Source: Taibaiella sp. KBW10
GTDB taxonomy: Bacteria > Bacteroidota > Bacteroidia > Chitinophagales > Chitinophagaceae
Reading direction: 5' to 3'
DNA: 64,000 nt
Assembly (NCBI RefSeq): GCF_003852495.1
Contig: NZ_QAJI01000003.1
Span: 385,671 to 449,670 of the forward strand
Of the stretch, positions 9,447 to 18,805 are shown in pieces (the first letter of the stretch is position 1; every line of letters starts with the position of its first letter). A program made the position numbers and the translations under genes. The notes under the pieces are model-generated. The model did not search any database and had not been told where the DNA came from. It worked only from the letters and a program-made list of their open reading frames with translations.

Positions 9447-10645
9447 GCGTTGGATATATAATTAATAATCGCCAAAGCGATTGCGGTTTTGGATTGTAAA
9501 GGTACTTCATAGGGTTGATTATTATGGCTAATAATCGTCACTTTATTCGTATCGGTTCCGAAACCGGCTCCTTTATCATTCAGGGAATTGAGTACAATAA
9601 AATCGGCATTCTTTTTGTCCAGCTTTGCCTGTGCATGTGCTAGTTCATTATTGGTCTCTAAAGCAAATCCAACCAGTACCTGATGTGTTTTCTTTTTCCC
9701 CAAAGTTGCCAGGATATCAGGATTTTTTACCAATTCTATTGTAATATGTTCTGCCCCGTCTGTTTTCTTGATTTTCTCTTTAGCTTGTGTCGCCGGCCTG
9801 AAATCGGCAACAGCAGCACTCATGATCACTAAGTCAATGTCTTCAAAAACGGCATTGCACTGATCAAACATCTCCTGTGCACTTTCCACCCGAAGAAGGG
9901 TAATATTGGGTAAAAGAACTTCTTCTTTTGTTGGCCCTAAAACAAGGGTAACCGCGACACCCTGTTCGGCTAGGGTTTTGGCCAAAGCAATGCCCATTTT
10001 TCCGGAGGAATAATTACCGATAAAACGCACGGGATCCAGCTTTTCGTATGTTGGCCCTGCAGTGATGAGTGCCTTCTTAAACTTTGAAGGTGCCGGAGGA
10101 GTATCTTTTTTCTTAAAAAAATCAGCAATAAATTGTACGATATGTTCGGGATCGGCCATGCGCCCGGCGCCAATAATACCACTCGCTAATTCGCCATGTT
10201 CGGGAGCAATAATCTGGTTACCATATGCCGCCACTTTCTTCACATTGGCTTCCGTTGCCGGATGCAGCCACATATCTTCATCCATTGCCGGAGCTATCAA
10301 TACCGGACAGGTAGCGGATAAGTAAACTGCCTGTACCATATTATCACATAAACCATTGGCCATCTTTGCTAAGGTGTTGGCACTACAAGGGGCAATCAAT
10401 AATACATCTGCCCAACGGCCCAGGTGTACGTGGTTATGCCACTGATCATTATTGCTTACACTATTGAACACCGGCTTTTTAGATACGGTCGACAAAGCCA
10501 GCGGACTTACAAAGTCTGCCGCCGCCGGGGTCATTAGGACCTGTACTTCAGCTCCTTGTTTCACCAGTTGTCTCACCAGTTCAGGTGTTTTATAGGCAGC
10601 AATACTTCCGGTTACTGCCAGTATGATTTTTTTATTAGTAAGCAT
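9443..10645 (-). CDS. coaBC: Bifunctional phosphopantothenoylcysteine decarboxylase / phosphopantothenate-cysteine ligase
   Basis: Coenzyme A biosynthesis enzyme of 400 residues. The N-terminal flavoprotein half (CoaC) has ILAVTGSIAAYKTPELVRQL, the catalytic-His region HVHLGRWADVLLIAPCSANT and the PAMDEDMW loop. The C-terminal half (CoaB) has AGPTYEKLDPVRFIGNYSSGKMG and the KKNADFIVLN segment. In the substrate-clamp motif the sequence is LASGIIGAGRM, so the Cys found in the E. coli enzyme (ACG) is Ser here. It sits 9 bp after the DUF58 gene and overlaps the DUF4835 gene. Confidence 0.94.
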   Translation of the reverse strand: MLTNKKIILAVTGSIAAYKTPELVRQLVKQGAEVQVLMTPAAADFVSPLALSTVSKKPVFNSVSNNDQWHNHVHLGRWADVLLIAPCSANTLAKMANGLCDNMVQAVYLSATCPVLIAPAMDEDMWLHPATEANVKKVAAYGNQIIAPEHGELASGIIGAGRMADPEHIVQFIADFFKKKDTPPAPSKFKKALITAGPTYEKLDPVRFIGNYSSGKMGIALAKTLAEQGVAVTLVLGPTKEEVLLPNITLLRVESAQEMFDQCNAVFEDIDLVIMSAAVADFRPATQAKEKIKKTDGAEHITIELVKNPDILATLGKKKTHQVLVGFALETNNELAHAQAKLDKKNADFIVLNSLNDKGAGFGTDTNKVTIISHNNQPYEVPLQSKTAIALAIINYISNA

Positions 10646-10654
10646 AACTACTTC

Positions 10655-11977
10655 CTATATGGATTGTCTTGATTTTAATTCTAAATAATTATTTACCACA
10701 TCTACGGTCAGTTTATCGGGTGTAGTCAGGATGGAAATAATTCCATACCGGCGCAACTCTTTTACCATTTGCTTTTTCTCGTAATCAAAACGGTCTGCAA
10801 TGGTCTTCACATAAATACCTTCAGTCGTATCGGGCTGCGTTTCCTTAAAGTGTTTAATGGCCGTGTTTTCAAAAAAGACGACACAAAGCATATGTCTTTT
10901 AGCCAGGCCGCGCAGATAAGGCATTTGCCGCTCTAAGGCCGTAAGCGATTCAAAATTGGTAAACAACATCAGAAAGGACCGTTGTGACAATTTATACCGG
11001 GTCACGGTCAACAGCTTTTCATAATCTGCATCCAGAAAATCAGTTTGCTGATGATACAGTGTTTCCAGAATCTTACTCATTTGTGAGGAGTTATGCTCTG
11101 CGGGAATAATATCGTTCACACCAGAGGAAAAGGTAATGAGCCCAACTTTATCATGCCGGTGCAGGGCTATATTCAGAAAAGTAAGGGAAGATTTGATGGC
11201 GTAATCCATCAATGTCATGCCTTCGAAAGGCATTTTCATATTCCGGCCTTTATCAATAAGACAATAGATCAGCTGAGAGCGAATATCGGTGAACGTATTG
11301 ACCATCATATGATTTCGCCTTGCCGTAGCATTCCAGTTAATCGTACGGATATCATCTCCGTTGACATAGTCTTTGATTTGCTCAAATTCTAAGCTATGCC
11401 CCAGCCTGCGGATCTTTTTGGTACCGATCAGGTTGTTTTTATCGCTGATGGCCAGCAATTGGTAATTCTTTATATATTTTGTGGTGGGATACACTTTTAC
11501 GCTAGCCGTATCTGTATTCACCATTTTTCTTTTAAAAAACTGTATCGGTGTTGCCACATAGGCGATCAGATGACCAAAGGTAAAAATACCCCTGCTCAAG
11601 GGTTTTAGCTCATACTGTATTTTCACTTTTTCATCTGTCGCTAAAGAACGGTTAATGATAAAATTACGTGCCTGAAACTGTACCGGTACTTCATCAATCA
11701 GCTCCAGAAAAACTTTATACCCAAAGTGATTCTCAAATTGTACATATACGGTATTCTCTTCTCCTAAATGCCAGCGATCCGTTAGCTTTCGCTCTATGGT
11801 CACCTTACGGTTACGGCCAAAAAGCAAGAGCAGATCCAAAAGGCTCAATACCATAAAAAGGCAGAAGACCCCCATAGCTACATACCACAGAAAGGGTATA
11901 AAAAATGCCGTAAAAAACAGCATTGCCGTGACGGCCAGCGTTATAAACCAACGGTAATGGATAAATAAGTTCTTCAT
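10655..11977 (-). CDS. DUF58 domain membrane protein
   Basis: A 440-residue protein with two N-terminal membrane helices (about residues 12-50) followed by a beta-rich region and a DUF58/vWA-like domain. The DUF58 core is GHSLEFEQIKDYVNGDDIRTINWNATAR, followed by YCLIDKGRNMKMPFEGMTLMD. DUF58 proteins often sit beside MoxR AAA ATPases, but none is seen here. It is the first gene of the run leading to coaBC and gldD. The biochemical role is unknown. Confidence 0.85.
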   Translation of the reverse strand: MKNLFIHYRWFITLAVTAMLFFTAFFIPFLWYVAMGVFCLFMVLSLLDLLLLFGRNRKVTIERKLTDRWHLGEENTVYVQFENHFGYKVFLELIDEVPVQFQARNFIINRSLATDEKVKIQYELKPLSRGIFTFGHLIAYVATPIQFFKRKMVNTDTASVKVYPTTKYIKNYQLLAISDKNNLIGTKKIRRLGHSLEFEQIKDYVNGDDIRTINWNATARRNHMMVNTFTDIRSQLIYCLIDKGRNMKMPFEGMTLMDYAIKSSLTFLNIALHRHDKVGLITFSSGVNDIIPAEHNSSQMSKILETLYHQQTDFLDADYEKLLTVTRYKLSQRSFLMLFTNFESLTALERQMPYLRGLAKRHMLCVVFFENTAIKHFKETQPDTTEGIYVKTIADRFDYEKKQMVKELRRYGIISILTTPDKLTVDVVNNYLELKSRQSI

Positions 11978-12085
11978 TTATAAATGATACACTGATCTAA
12001 AAGTTATCATAATATCCTGCTATTACTACAGGAGGGACCGCTTTAAAAATACGGATTATTTAACAGAAACGTAAAGCTCAAAAGT

Positions 12086-12137
12086 AATAAATAAAAGCGA
12101 GGCTACCCATATAAAGATAGCCTCGCTTTTATTTATT
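12086..12137. terminator. Intrinsic terminator, 20-bp stem
   Basis: 12086-12105 is perfectly complementary to 12118-12137 with a 12-nt loop. The GC core (GCGAGGCTA) is flanked by A/T-rich ends. It lies 11 nt past the stop of the EGF-like lipoprotein gene on the minus strand. Confidence 0.9.
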
Positions 12138-12148
12138 GAAAAGGTAAA

Positions 12149-12691
12149 TTATTTAGTCCATAAAGACGCTACACCATTTCCTTGATATCCGTAATTATCT
12201 ACGATACCATCAGAAGAAGTTACACGGTAGTATAATTTCATCTCACCATGACCTTCGTAAAACTTCTCGGGTGTGATCACGCCATAACCTACTACGGTTT
12301 TGGTTAAAGTACCCACGGTATATGTTTGTGTAGGAATAAAGATTGAATCTTTCACAATATTAGCGACTAAAACGGCATTGTTCTGGTTATTGAAGTTCCG
12401 GATCTGAACACTTGTCATATTGGAATTATTCTCTACAGAAACTACATAACGGGCTACACTACTTACTGTACCATCTTCCGTTACCGTCCAGGCACCTTTA
12501 TAACGATCGCGTGTAATTGTTTCACAACGCTCTCCTTCATAACCCGCAGGGCAGGTACATGAACCATCTGTCTCACAAGTGCCTCCATTTGCACATACGA
12601 TAGATTTGCATTTATCTACTTTACAAGAGGAAACCGTAAATGTAGTGATTGCTGCTATTGCGCTAAGAGATGCCAATAAAAAACGCTTCAT
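12149..12691 (-). CDS. Lipoprotein with an EGF-like domain
   Basis: A 180-residue lipoprotein with lipobox TVSSC (Cys23). Residues about 27-58 form an EGF-like module (CKSIVCANGGTCETDGSCTC then PAGYEGERC) with the six-Cys spacing of that fold. The remaining 120 residues look like a beta-sandwich of the kind seen in Bacteroidota lipocalin-like lipoproteins (ERYKGAWTV-like start, here RDRYKGAWTVTEDG), which is inference. It is monocistronic, with its own promoter and terminator. It is probably displayed on the outer membrane. Confidence 0.8.
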   Translation of the reverse strand: MKRFLLASLSAIAAITTFTVSSCKVDKCKSIVCANGGTCETDGSCTCPAGYEGERCETITRDRYKGAWTVTEDGTVSSVARYVVSVENNSNMTSVQIRNFNNQNNAVLVANIVKDSIFIPTQTYTVGTLTKTVVGYGVITPEKFYEGHGEMKLYYRVTSSDGIVDNYGYQGNGVASLWTK

Positions 12692-12741
12692 AATTATAAT
12701 GTCTTACAGAATGATTGAAAGGGATTATTTATTTTAATGTC

Positions 12742-12772
12742 TAAAAGTAAAAAAAGAAATTGGAAAAGCAAA
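12742..12772 (-). promoter_or_regulatory. Promoter of the EGF-like lipoprotein gene
   Basis: Minus strand: TTTG (12769-12772), a 19-nt spacer, then TACTTTTA (12742-12749), one base off TAnnTTTG. It lies about 50 nt before the ATG at 12691. Confidence 0.5.
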
Positions 12773-12788
12773 CTTTTGTTAAAAAAAA

Positions 12789-13538
12789 CTAGAGATTCTT
12801 TGCCGGCGGATGAGGTCTGTTACCATTATTCGGTTTCTGATTCTTATTATAATGGCTGTTATTTCCGCTTCTGTTTTTATTATTATTACTGCTGTTGCCC
12901 TGGCCACTACCCGCATTTGCACTTTGAGCATTATTCTTAGGCCTGTTGGGATTATTGTTTTGCGCGTGTTTTTTGAAATTATTGTTATTATTATTGCTGT
13001 TAAAGCGCATTTTCATGTCTCCCGGCACAAAATCAAGCGCACCGCCACTCAAAACCCTTAGCTCTTCTTTAATCATATCGTCCTGCACCTGTTCTTTATG
13101 CCAGTTTGCATAAGACAGCTTCATGTAGTAAGCCACCGATTGGGTAAAGCCTTTACGCTTATCTTCATCATCGGTTTGAATGGCACGGTCTATAATCTGG
13201 GAAATGTTATGGCCAATGTGTTTGTTCTTCCTGTTCTTTTTAGGATATGGTAAAGGTTCCGGTTTTTGGAACATCTTTTCCCTTGTAGGAATAGGATAAG
13301 GGGAATCTATTTCAATTTTAAAATCAGAAATCCTATAGATATGATCCCATAGTTTATGCCTGAAATCTTCTACATTCTTCAAATGCGGATTAAGAATCCC
13401 CATAAGCTCAATAATGGCCTGTGCATTCTGCTGACGCTTTTCAGTATCTTCAATGGTGATAATGTAATCGACCATTTTCTGTATATTTCTGCCGTATTCG
13501 GGCATCAATAATTTATTGCGAGAGGTATTGTAGTGCAT
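12789..13538 (-). CDS. DUF4290 family protein with Asn-rich C-terminal tail
   Basis: A 249-residue cytoplasmic protein. Residues about 1-165 match the Bacteroidota DUF4290 family (MPEYGRNIQKMVDYIITIED; ELMGILNPHLKNVEDFRHKLWDH). From about residue 180 to the end it becomes low complexity, dominated by Asn with Gly, Lys, Ser and Pro, including a run of six Asn. The domain function is unknown. The tail looks intrinsically disordered and resembles RNA-binding or phase-separating tails (inference). The next TANNTTTG-like box upstream is 94 nt away, so the 5' UTR is long if that promoter is used. Confidence 0.8.
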   Translation of the reverse strand: MHYNTSRNKLLMPEYGRNIQKMVDYIITIEDTEKRQQNAQAIIELMGILNPHLKNVEDFRHKLWDHIYRISDFKIEIDSPYPIPTREKMFQKPEPLPYPKKNRKNKHIGHNISQIIDRAIQTDDEDKRKGFTQSVAYYMKLSYANWHKEQVQDDMIKEELRVLSGGALDFVPGDMKMRFNSNNNNNNFKKHAQNNNPNRPKNNAQSANAGSGQGNSSNNNKNRSGNNSHYNKNQKPNNGNRPHPPAKNL

Positions 13539-13631
13539 TAAATTTTAATAAAATAAATAAGCTGGAGTGTTGAAAAAGGGGGCTGTATTCGTAGTAGTCA
13601 TGATTTCATAGACAGCGCCCTACTGTATTTG

Positions 13632-13639
13632 CAAATATA
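13632..13639 (-). promoter_or_regulatory. Candidate -7 box for the DUF4290 gene (TATATTTG)
   Basis: TATATTTG on the minus strand fits TAnnTTTG. It overlaps a 12-bp perfect palindrome, TATTTGCAAATA (13626-13637). No -33 TTG is evident. Confidence 0.4.
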
Positions 13640-13672
13640 TAATGTTTTAATTTAAAATAGCGTTTTTTAATT

Positions 13673-13680
13673 TAAATTTG
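13673..13680 (+). promoter_or_regulatory. Candidate -7 box for the alpha/beta hydrolase gene (TAAATTTG)
   Basis: TAAATTTG fits TAnnTTTG. Its last three bases are the TTG that would otherwise be the longest-frame start, which argues that translation begins at the ATG at 13753 instead. Confidence 0.5.
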
Positions 13681-13752
13681 CAGCCCTCTGAACATCCCGG
13701 CATAGTGCAATGGTTGCAAAACAAGTGTAACAATGCCTCAAATCTAAATGTA

Positions 13753-14592
13753 ATGCAAAATCACTTTATAGAAAGCAATGGTATCAAACAACACTATCTG
13801 GAATACTATGCAGGAGCAGATAAGCCTGCGGTAATTATGATACATGGTATTACGGCCAATGCCCATGCATTTGACGGGGTCATTCATGCAGGCCTGCTGG
13901 GAGAATTCAATATATATTGCCCGGACCTCAGGGGTCGCGGCTTAAGTGCCAAACCGGCATTCGCGTATTCTCTTCAGGATCACGCTTTAGATATATTAGG
14001 TCTATTAGACCATCTCAAAATAGAAAAAGCCAACCTGATCGGACACTCTTACGGAGGCCTTCTTTCTGCTTATCTCTGTGCCAACTATCCTGAACGTGTA
14101 CACCAGATTCTTTTCCTGGATTCTGCGGCAGAACTCAATCCTAATTCCGGGCAAATGCTGGCTCCGGTATTTGAACGCTTATCTAAAGTATACGATTCGT
14201 ATGACACCTTTATTGAGAGCATGAAAACCTCGCCCCAGATTACCTTTTGGGATGATTATATGGAGAGTTATTATTGTGCTGATATACAGATGAGGCCCGA
14301 TGGCAGGGTAGATACCATTCCGAATCTGGCCAATATGAGCTCGGTAGCATTAAACGTTATTAACCAGAATTGGAACACCACTTTTCGAAAAATCGAAGTA
14401 CCTTGTACCATCATTAATGCTACTGATGATTACAACCTTAACGAGCCCTTATTGCCTCGCTATAAAGCAGAGGAAACCGTAGCAATGATGAAAAATTGCA
14501 CCTTACATTTTGTAAGAGGAAACCATCAAACCATGCTCTATGGCAAGAATGCTGATGACATTGTAACGATTATTAAAGGGTTTTTCAAATAA
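13753..14592 (+). CDS. Alpha/beta-fold hydrolase
   Basis: A 279-residue hydrolase with the full alpha/beta pattern: oxyanion region MIHGITANAHAFDG, DLRGRGLSAKP, the nucleophile elbow GHSYGG (Ser), and a late His in RGNHQTML. No signal peptide is present, so it is cytoplasmic. The frame is open from a TTG at 13678, but that codon lies inside a -7 promoter box; the ATG at 13753 gives the standard start MQNHFIESNGIKQHY. The substrate is unknown. The next gene begins 7 nt downstream, suggesting cotranscription. Confidence 0.85.
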   Translation: MQNHFIESNGIKQHYLEYYAGADKPAVIMIHGITANAHAFDGVIHAGLLGEFNIYCPDLRGRGLSAKPAFAYSLQDHALDILGLLDHLKIEKANLIGHSYGGLLSAYLCANYPERVHQILFLDSAAELNPNSGQMLAPVFERLSKVYDSYDTFIESMKTSPQITFWDDYMESYYCADIQMRPDGRVDTIPNLANMSSVALNVINQNWNTTFRKIEVPCTIINATDDYNLNEPLLPRYKAEETVAMMKNCTLHFVRGNHQTMLYGKNADDIVTIIKGFFK

Positions 14593-14599
14593 GTTTATA

Positions 14600-17056
14600 A
14601 TGAGCGTTTCATTCATCTTTAAGCGCAGGAAATTGCGAACGGCAAGCCTTTATTTTTATGGCTTGTGTCTGTTGCTGAGCTTATTTTCCTGTAGTCCCAC
14701 AAAGCATTTTAAAGATGATACTTATTTATTAAGAAAAAATACGGTCACCCTAAATACCGACAAGACTTATTCTGATAAAGGTGCCTTAAAAGACGCGTTA
14801 AAAAGTGTCATTGTACAACAAAACAATACCTATCTTTTCGGCTCAATGCCTTTCAAAGTATGGCTGTATAATCTACGCTATAAGAAGTTCCAAAAGGATA
14901 CGGCAAATTTCCAGATTCGTTCCAGAATTGTAGAAAAACCGGTCGTATTTAATGAAAAGGCTATTCCCCTATCGATTAAGCAAATGCAAAGCCTGTTGCG
15001 TAATCAGGGCTATTTCAATGCAGTTGTTCATGCCACGCATACCAAAAAAGGAAAAGAAATAGTAGTCAATTATGAGGTCAATACAAAAGAGGGTTTCTTA
15101 ATTGACACAATTACCTTCTCTATTGATACTTCTCAACTGGGCGCAACCATGCTGCCTATATGGCGAAGCAAGTCTTTATTAAACAAAGCAATCCCCTACT
15201 CTAATGCTTTATTGTCTGCAGAACGCAGCCAAATGGTAAACCTTGCGAAGAATCAGGGCTTTTACAAATTCAATACAGATAATATCGCTTTTGAACTGGA
15301 TACTTCGGGAACAAAAATGCTGCGGGATAAAAAGAGTATTGTCGAGAGTGCTGCGAATATCCTGGCAGGAAAACTAAAAAATACCCGGCCTACGGTATCG
15401 GTGAATGCCATTATCAAAGAAGAAGAAAACTATACTGCGTTCAATACCTATGCGTATAAAAATATTTATGTTTATCCCGAATATAAGGATAATGAAGACC
15501 TGCGTAAAGGTTATAAATATGAGCAAGTGATTGATGGCATTACTTTTCGCTATAAAAATAAAAAACCGCTGGTTCGCAACAGGATAATCAAGTCAAAAAT
15601 ATTCTTGCAACCGCAGGCTTTATACCGGCAGCAGGATTACGACAATACCTTGATGCAACTCAATGACCTGGGCATTTACAACTATGCCCGTATCTTTATT
15701 CAGGATCATAAAGATAGTATAGCCAACCATAATGAACTGAATGCACATATCGTTTTGAGCCCGGCAAAACCTTATGATTTTAATACAAACTTCGAGTTGT
15801 CCGGAGGCGATCTCTACGTAGCAGGTAGTGCCGTAAATGCCTCTGTAACCAACAAAAACCTGTTTAGAGGAGCCAATCAGCTCTCTATATCGGGAATGTA
15901 TGGCTTTGAGCTGAATCAAAATAAGAATACGGCACAATCCTTTTTTGATCGCTTTTACCTGATGTCTCAGAATGTAGGTGCAAGTGCAAAAATCATTTTC
16001 CCTAAATTCCTGCTTCCTTTTGCGATAGACAATAACCGCTCGGCCAGTCCGAAAACGGTAATGTCTATAGGCGTCAATTACCTGGATCGGCCTGCTTACT
16101 TCCGCATCAGAAATATCAGCAGTAGCCTGGGTTATGTATGGCGGCGCAATACATGGACTACCTGGCAGGTGAATCCTATATTTATCAATACCTTACATCT
16201 GGGTAATATTTCAGACTCCTTTCGGGTGCGTATGGAACAGGTACAGGCGATTCGCAATAGTTACCAGGAAAATTTTATTGAAGGTGAAAATGTTGAATTT
16301 ATTTATAATACCGAAGGGCGCCTCCCCTACCGTCATACCTATTTGCGCTTAGGGCTTGAAGAAGCCGGTATGCTTATGGGTGGAGTGGATAGACTAACGA
16401 AGGCGATCCGCGGAAAAGGTTTATCCTTTAATTATGCCAGCTATGTTCGTTTTGATTTTGACGCGAGGCAATATTTTAAAAGGAATAATTCCACACTTGT
16501 CTTCCGTATGTATGGTGGTATCGGTATCCCTTACGGAGATTCTAAAACGCTTCCTTACATAAAACAATATTTCGTTGGCGGTGCGTACAGCATTCGCGGT
16601 TGGGCACCCCGCATCCTCGGCCCGGGCAGTTATTATAATGCGGCGGCACAAAACAGCCAGGATCGCATTTTTATAGACCAAAGCGGCGATATAAAATTAG
16701 AATGGAATGCAGAATACCGGTTTAAGATGATCCAGCTTTTTGCTGGGGCTATAGGCCTAAACGGGGCTATTTTTGCCGATGCGGGCAATATATGGCTGGC
16801 CAACAAAGATCCTAACCTTCCGGGGGCTTCTTTTGCATTCAATCGATTATGGCAGGATATCGCCATGAGCACGGGCGCCGGCCTTCGGGCAGATATCGGC
16901 GGATTCCTCGTCTTGAGGGCAGACTGGGCCTTCCCTATTAAAAAACCCTATGTTTCCCAAAATAGCGGCTGGGTGCTGCATGAGGTGGATTTTGGCAGCA
17001 GGCAATGGCGCAATAAAAATATCAACCTTAATGTGGGCATAGGTTTACCCTTCTAA
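14600..17056 (+). CDS. BamA/TamA-family outer-membrane lipoprotein (TamL-like)
   Basis: An 818-residue Omp85-superfamily protein. The N-terminus has a lipoprotein signal ending LSLFSC (Cys31), which in Bacteroidota distinguishes TamL-type homologues from BamA. POTRA-like domains occupy about residues 35-390, and a C-terminal 16-strand barrel domain fills the rest. The barrel contains the conserved loop-6 motif (YSIRGWAPR, equivalent to the xRGF/Y motif) and ends in an aromatic residue (VGIGLPF). It should insert or fold outer-membrane proteins. A TamB partner is not visible in the window. It follows the hydrolase gene by 7 nt. Confidence 0.85.
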   Translation: MSVSFIFKRRKLRTASLYFYGLCLLLSLFSCSPTKHFKDDTYLLRKNTVTLNTDKTYSDKGALKDALKSVIVQQNNTYLFGSMPFKVWLYNLRYKKFQKDTANFQIRSRIVEKPVVFNEKAIPLSIKQMQSLLRNQGYFNAVVHATHTKKGKEIVVNYEVNTKEGFLIDTITFSIDTSQLGATMLPIWRSKSLLNKAIPYSNALLSAERSQMVNLAKNQGFYKFNTDNIAFELDTSGTKMLRDKKSIVESAANILAGKLKNTRPTVSVNAIIKEEENYTAFNTYAYKNIYVYPEYKDNEDLRKGYKYEQVIDGITFRYKNKKPLVRNRIIKSKIFLQPQALYRQQDYDNTLMQLNDLGIYNYARIFIQDHKDSIANHNELNAHIVLSPAKPYDFNTNFELSGGDLYVAGSAVNASVTNKNLFRGANQLSISGMYGFELNQNKNTAQSFFDRFYLMSQNVGASAKIIFPKFLLPFAIDNNRSASPKTVMSIGVNYLDRPAYFRIRNISSSLGYVWRRNTWTTWQVNPIFINTLHLGNISDSFRVRMEQVQAIRNSYQENFIEGENVEFIYNTEGRLPYRHTYLRLGLEEAGMLMGGVDRLTKAIRGKGLSFNYASYVRFDFDARQYFKRNNSTLVFRMYGGIGIPYGDSKTLPYIKQYFVGGAYSIRGWAPRILGPGSYYNAAAQNSQDRIFIDQSGDIKLEWNAEYRFKMIQLFAGAIGLNGAIFADAGNIWLANKDPNLPGASFAFNRLWQDIAMSTGAGLRADIGGFLVLRADWAFPIKKPYVSQNSGWVLHEVDFGSRQWRNKNINLNVGIGLPF

Positions 17057-17176
17057 TGACGGCGCGTCAATGCTCTTTAGCATCCTTTCCTATGCTCTTT
17101 TTATTTCAAGTTAATTAATGTTAATATATACCGGATAAAAATATTTAGGACTTAACTTGCTGCATACTCTGATAAT

Positions 17177-18802
17177 ATGCAGAACAACAACAGGTTAACA
17201 TTCATTTCGGTACTCATGGTGCTCACGCTCCTTGTCGTGACTTTATTTCTGGGCATTTGGCTGAAAAGTAGTTACCGACAAGAGAAGGAATACCTGGGTA
17301 AAGACCTGAAAACGCAATACAATGATCTGGTACAGCAGTATGCCACCGAACACCTCAAAAAACAGATCAAAGCATATATAGAACAAAACAGCCAGAATAA
17401 GGCTGCGGTGGCAAAAGAAAAGAGTCGTCCTTTAATACCGGAAATCACCAAAATACAGCAGGCACTACAGCAATTAAATGAGCAACATCTCCCAAAACTC
17501 ATTGATCATGCCGATTCAATCACCATAAAGCAGGAATATACTGTACTACAACAAGATTCCGGACAGATACAATACTATAGTTCTATCGAAGAAGCCCCTG
17601 ATAGTATCCAAAAAATACTACGGGATCAGGTGAGCGCCCTTTCTTCCCCTAACCGTAATTATACCCTCATCAGCGATCAGCATGCCGGGAAACAAAAGAC
17701 GGGAAATCCAAAACCCGTTACGGTTAGACAGACAATCCATACGAACTCTGCCCTGGCGCAAAAGGATACGACAGGTCTTCACCAGGCTTTAAGCGAAATG
17801 GGGAATATTATGGAAGATCTCAATCTGCTGAATGGTATTGACTCTGTAAATCTCTATAAGGATCTGGTCAAAAATATTGCCCTCCGGTTTAAGGGATTAC
17901 GTGTGTTCAAGACGCCTAAAGACAGTAATGATCTCATTATTAAAGACGACAATGCCAATGTACTCTTTCCGGGAATAGTGTATTACGTGAGTCATTATGA
18001 ACCGTATCTGCGTACTAGACTGCATACGCAATTTGCATTCTCGATATTTTTACTCCTCTTATGTGCGGCAACCCTATTTGTTTCTTATAGGACGCTCGTC
18101 ACGCAACAAAGACTGACCATTCAAAAAAATGATTTCATCAGTAATACCACTCATGAGCTCAAGACGCCGATTACAACGGCACAATTGGCATTGGAGGCCT
18201 TCAACCACTTTGACATTAAAGAAAACATTGCACAAACCAAAGAGTACATTACGATTGCCAGTGATGAGTTAAAACGTCTGGAATCTTTTGTATTAGATGT
18301 GCTGAACCAGTTACACCTGGATCAAGGGATTATCCGCTTTCACAAAACAAGTATCCGGCTCGGGCATCTGATCGATCAGGTGATCGGCAGATACCAGTCA
18401 AGCATCTCTTTACAAAATAAGCAATTGATCATCGATCAGCCGATTCCAGAGCTGGAATTGTCCGGAGATCGTATACATTTGGAAAATGCTATTGGGAATA
18501 TTGTCGATAATGCTATAAAATACGGAGATCAATATATACACCTTAGGGCCTATGTAGCCGGAAATATGCTTACTATCATTATCGACGATGACGGCATGGG
18601 GATTGCTGCTAAAGAACGGAAAAAGGTATTTGAAAAATTCTATAGGATACAGACCGACAAAGGCCATCTTGTGAAAGGCCATGGCCTAGGCCTATCCTAC
18701 GCCCAAAAAGTGATCACTGCACATAAGGGCCATATCAGCATTGCAGATGCTCCGGATGGCGGTGCCTCCTTTATCATTACATTACCCTTAAATAAGACAT
18801 AA
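17177..18802 (+). CDS. Sensor histidine kinase
   Basis: A membrane-bound two-component sensor of 541 residues. TM1 spans about 8-28, an extracytoplasmic domain about 29-280, and TM2 about 283-307. The HisKA motif SNTTHELKTPIT has phospho-acceptor His326. The HATPase domain has the N box (NAIGNIVDNAIKYGD), G1 (DDDGMGI) and G2 (GHGLGLSYAQKV). The response regulator gene begins 3 nt later. The signal is unknown; the sensor domain is Gln- and Asp-rich with no recognised fold. Confidence 0.93.
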   Translation: MQNNNRLTFISVLMVLTLLVVTLFLGIWLKSSYRQEKEYLGKDLKTQYNDLVQQYATEHLKKQIKAYIEQNSQNKAAVAKEKSRPLIPEITKIQQALQQLNEQHLPKLIDHADSITIKQEYTVLQQDSGQIQYYSSIEEAPDSIQKILRDQVSALSSPNRNYTLISDQHAGKQKTGNPKPVTVRQTIHTNSALAQKDTTGLHQALSEMGNIMEDLNLLNGIDSVNLYKDLVKNIALRFKGLRVFKTPKDSNDLIIKDDNANVLFPGIVYYVSHYEPYLRTRLHTQFAFSIFLLLLCAATLFVSYRTLVTQQRLTIQKNDFISNTTHELKTPITTAQLALEAFNHFDIKENIAQTKEYITIASDELKRLESFVLDVLNQLHLDQGIIRFHKTSIRLGHLIDQVIGRYQSSISLQNKQLIIDQPIPELELSGDRIHLENAIGNIVDNAIKYGDQYIHLRAYVAGNMLTIIIDDDGMGIAAKERKKVFEKFYRIQTDKGHLVKGHGLGLSYAQKVITAHKGHISIADAPDGGASFIITLPLNKT

Positions 18803-18805
18803 CAC

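Noticed and set aside
13678-13752. N-terminal 25-residue extension of the alpha/beta hydrolase from a TTG start
   Set aside because: The TTG is part of a TAAATTTG promoter box and the extension does not resemble the family's N-terminus.
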